Positions 63,324-64,000 of a stretch of DNA of 64,000 nt are shown piece after piece; within the stretch, counting starts at the first letter, position 1; each line of letters opens with the position of its first letter. Made by a program: the position numbers and the translations under genes. A model generated the notes under the pieces. The model was given only the letters and a program-made list of their open reading frames with translations. It searched no databases and was not told the DNA's origin. The stretch covers positions 1,636,001 to 1,700,000 of the forward strand of contig NZ_CP126539.1 of the NCBI RefSeq assembly GCF_030177755.1, written 5' to 3'. The stretch is from Devosia sp. RR2S18 (lineage in GTDB: Bacteria; Pseudomonadota; Alphaproteobacteria; Rhizobiales; Devosiaceae).

Positions 63324-64000
63324 GTGATCGGCAGTAGTCTCAAATTCGGAACCAGTGGGCTCAGAGGTTTGGCGAGCGAGCTGGAGGGGCAGGCTGCCCG
63401 CCAGTACACCGCCGCCTTCCTGCGGCACATGGCAGAGAGCGGGCAAAAGGCGCAGGGAAAAATCTTTCTGGGCCGCGATTTCCGCTACTCCAGTCCCACC
63501 ATTGCCGAGGATTGCGCCGCGGCGATTACTGCGGCGAGGCTGGAGCCGGTAGATTGCGGCGCCATGCCGACTCCCGCACTGGCGCTGCATGCGATGGCGG
63601 CAGGGTGCGGCGCCATCATGATCACCGGCAGCCATATTCCGGTGGACCGCAACGGGCTCAAATTCTATGTGCCCGGCGGGGAGATCAGCAAGGCTGACGA
63701 GGCTGGCATCGTGGCGGCGCTGAGCAATGAGGCGGTGCCGGACAGTCCGAAGCCCATGAGCGACGAATTCGAGGTTGCACAGCAACGCTATCTGGAGCGG
63801 TTCACCGGTTTGTTGTCGGAAGGCGCGCTCAAAGGGCTGCGCATCGGGGTGTTCGAGCATTCGACAGTGGCACGCGATCTGCTCAAGACAGTTCTGGCAG
63901 ACGCTGGTGCCGAGGTTGTCGGCCTGGGCCGGCAGGACGACTTTGTCGCCGTCGATACCGAGGCTTTCGGAGACGCGGTGTTCTCGCCATTGCGCGGCTG
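63324..64000 (+). CDS. Phosphomannomutase/phosphoglucomutase, truncated at window end
   Basis: First 225 codons only. GSSLKFGTSGLRGLASELEG is the family N-terminus, the phosphoserine loop is MITGSHIPVDRNGLKF (TGSHIP in place of the more common TASHNP), followed by the second domain VAQQRYLERFTGLLSEGALK and GLRIGVFEHSTVARDLL. The GTG start has AGAGGGA 5 bp upstream. The substrate, mannose or glucose phosphate, cannot be told. It continues beyond the window. Confidence 0.85.
   Translation, partial: MIGSSLKFGTSGLRGLASELEGQAARQYTAAFLRHMAESGQKAQGKIFLGRDFRYSSPTIAEDCAAAITAARLEPVDCGAMPTPALALHAMAAGCGAIMITGSHIPVDRNGLKFYVPGGEISKADEAGIVAALSNEAVPDSPKPMSDEFEVAQQRYLERFTGLLSEGALKGLRIGVFEHSTVARDLLKTVLADAGAEVVGLGRQDDFVAVDTEAFGDAVFSPLRG

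Noticed and set aside
1..64000. CRISPR array, prophage, integrase, toxin-antitoxin or restriction system
   Set aside because: No regular direct repeats and no such genes were recognised; all larger genes have housekeeping or transport assignments.

Overview
This 64 kb window reads as ordinary chromosome of a high-GC alphaproteobacterium. Hyphomicrobiales is likely and Devosia or a close relative is my best guess (inference; no 16S gene is present). The markers are a pair of GTTC-N7-GTTC-like LexA boxes in front of recA, an ATP synthase zeta-type inhibitor (DUF1476), DUF3126, an NDUFS6-like zinc-finger protein, a PAS_5 protein, a LapG-like BTLCP protease, the PurS/PurQ/small-PurL form of FGAM synthase, and a purine-bolA-grxD gene order. 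I see no rRNA, prophage, insertion sequence, CRISPR array or recognisable defence system. There is one tRNA, Leu (TAA).

Layout. 1-5.3 kb: a truncated aldo/keto reductase and an AraD1/GguC-like FAH protein (sugar-acid metabolism), then SOS-controlled recA and alaS. 5.3-16 kb: a DMT transporter, a FadL-type porin, icd, small TfoX-N and GFA proteins, two related GNAT acetyltransferases, trmJ, an MFS exporter, rpsD and an SbmA/BacA peptide importer. 15.8-22.2 kb: ttcA, an inositol-monophosphatase-like enzyme, a class V aminotransferase, two MFS carriers and a Dabb protein. 22.2-31 kb: one long minus-strand series, purC-purS-(27 aa ORF)-acyltransferase-purQ-Pr6Pr-purL-periplasmic protein-bolA-DUF-HAD-grxD. 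It joins de novo purine synthesis to the Fe-S/redox pair BolA and monothiol glutaredoxin, with several unrelated genes inserted and translationally coupled. 31-38 kb: the zeta subunit, an RBBP9-like hydrolase, purB, rpe, ccdA, a CelD-like acetyltransferase, radC and map. 38-44 kb: cinA-like, gpt, tRNA-Leu, ridA, an ASCH protein, an RluA-type synthase, CsbD, ogt, and a CHAD-CYTH pair acting on polyphosphate or triphosphate. 44-47 kb: a gluconate island (gntK, a gluconate 5-dehydrogenase-like SDR and divergent gnd). 47-56 kb: a GNAT, a Tet-type MFS, a flavin monooxygenase, the zinc-finger protein, an alpha/beta hydrolase, cysE, DUF3126, a BTLCP protease, a double-PilZ protein and a PAS_5 protein. 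56-64 kb: rhomboid, hisI, an acyltransferase-like membrane protein, folE, an IscU-like scaffold, yidD, thrS, a coupled 76-aa ORF, a 145-bp inverted-repeat element, arfB and a truncated phosphomannomutase.

Most of the window is housekeeping. The parts most worth a second look are the non-purine genes embedded in the pur/bolA/grxD series, the MITE-like inverted repeat at 62.7 kb, a 15-bp palindromic motif shared by two distant promoters, the palindromes upstream of ccdA, and the LapG-like protease beside a double-PilZ protein. Start codons were chosen by Shine-Dalgarno match and family length; several appear to be GTG or TTG.
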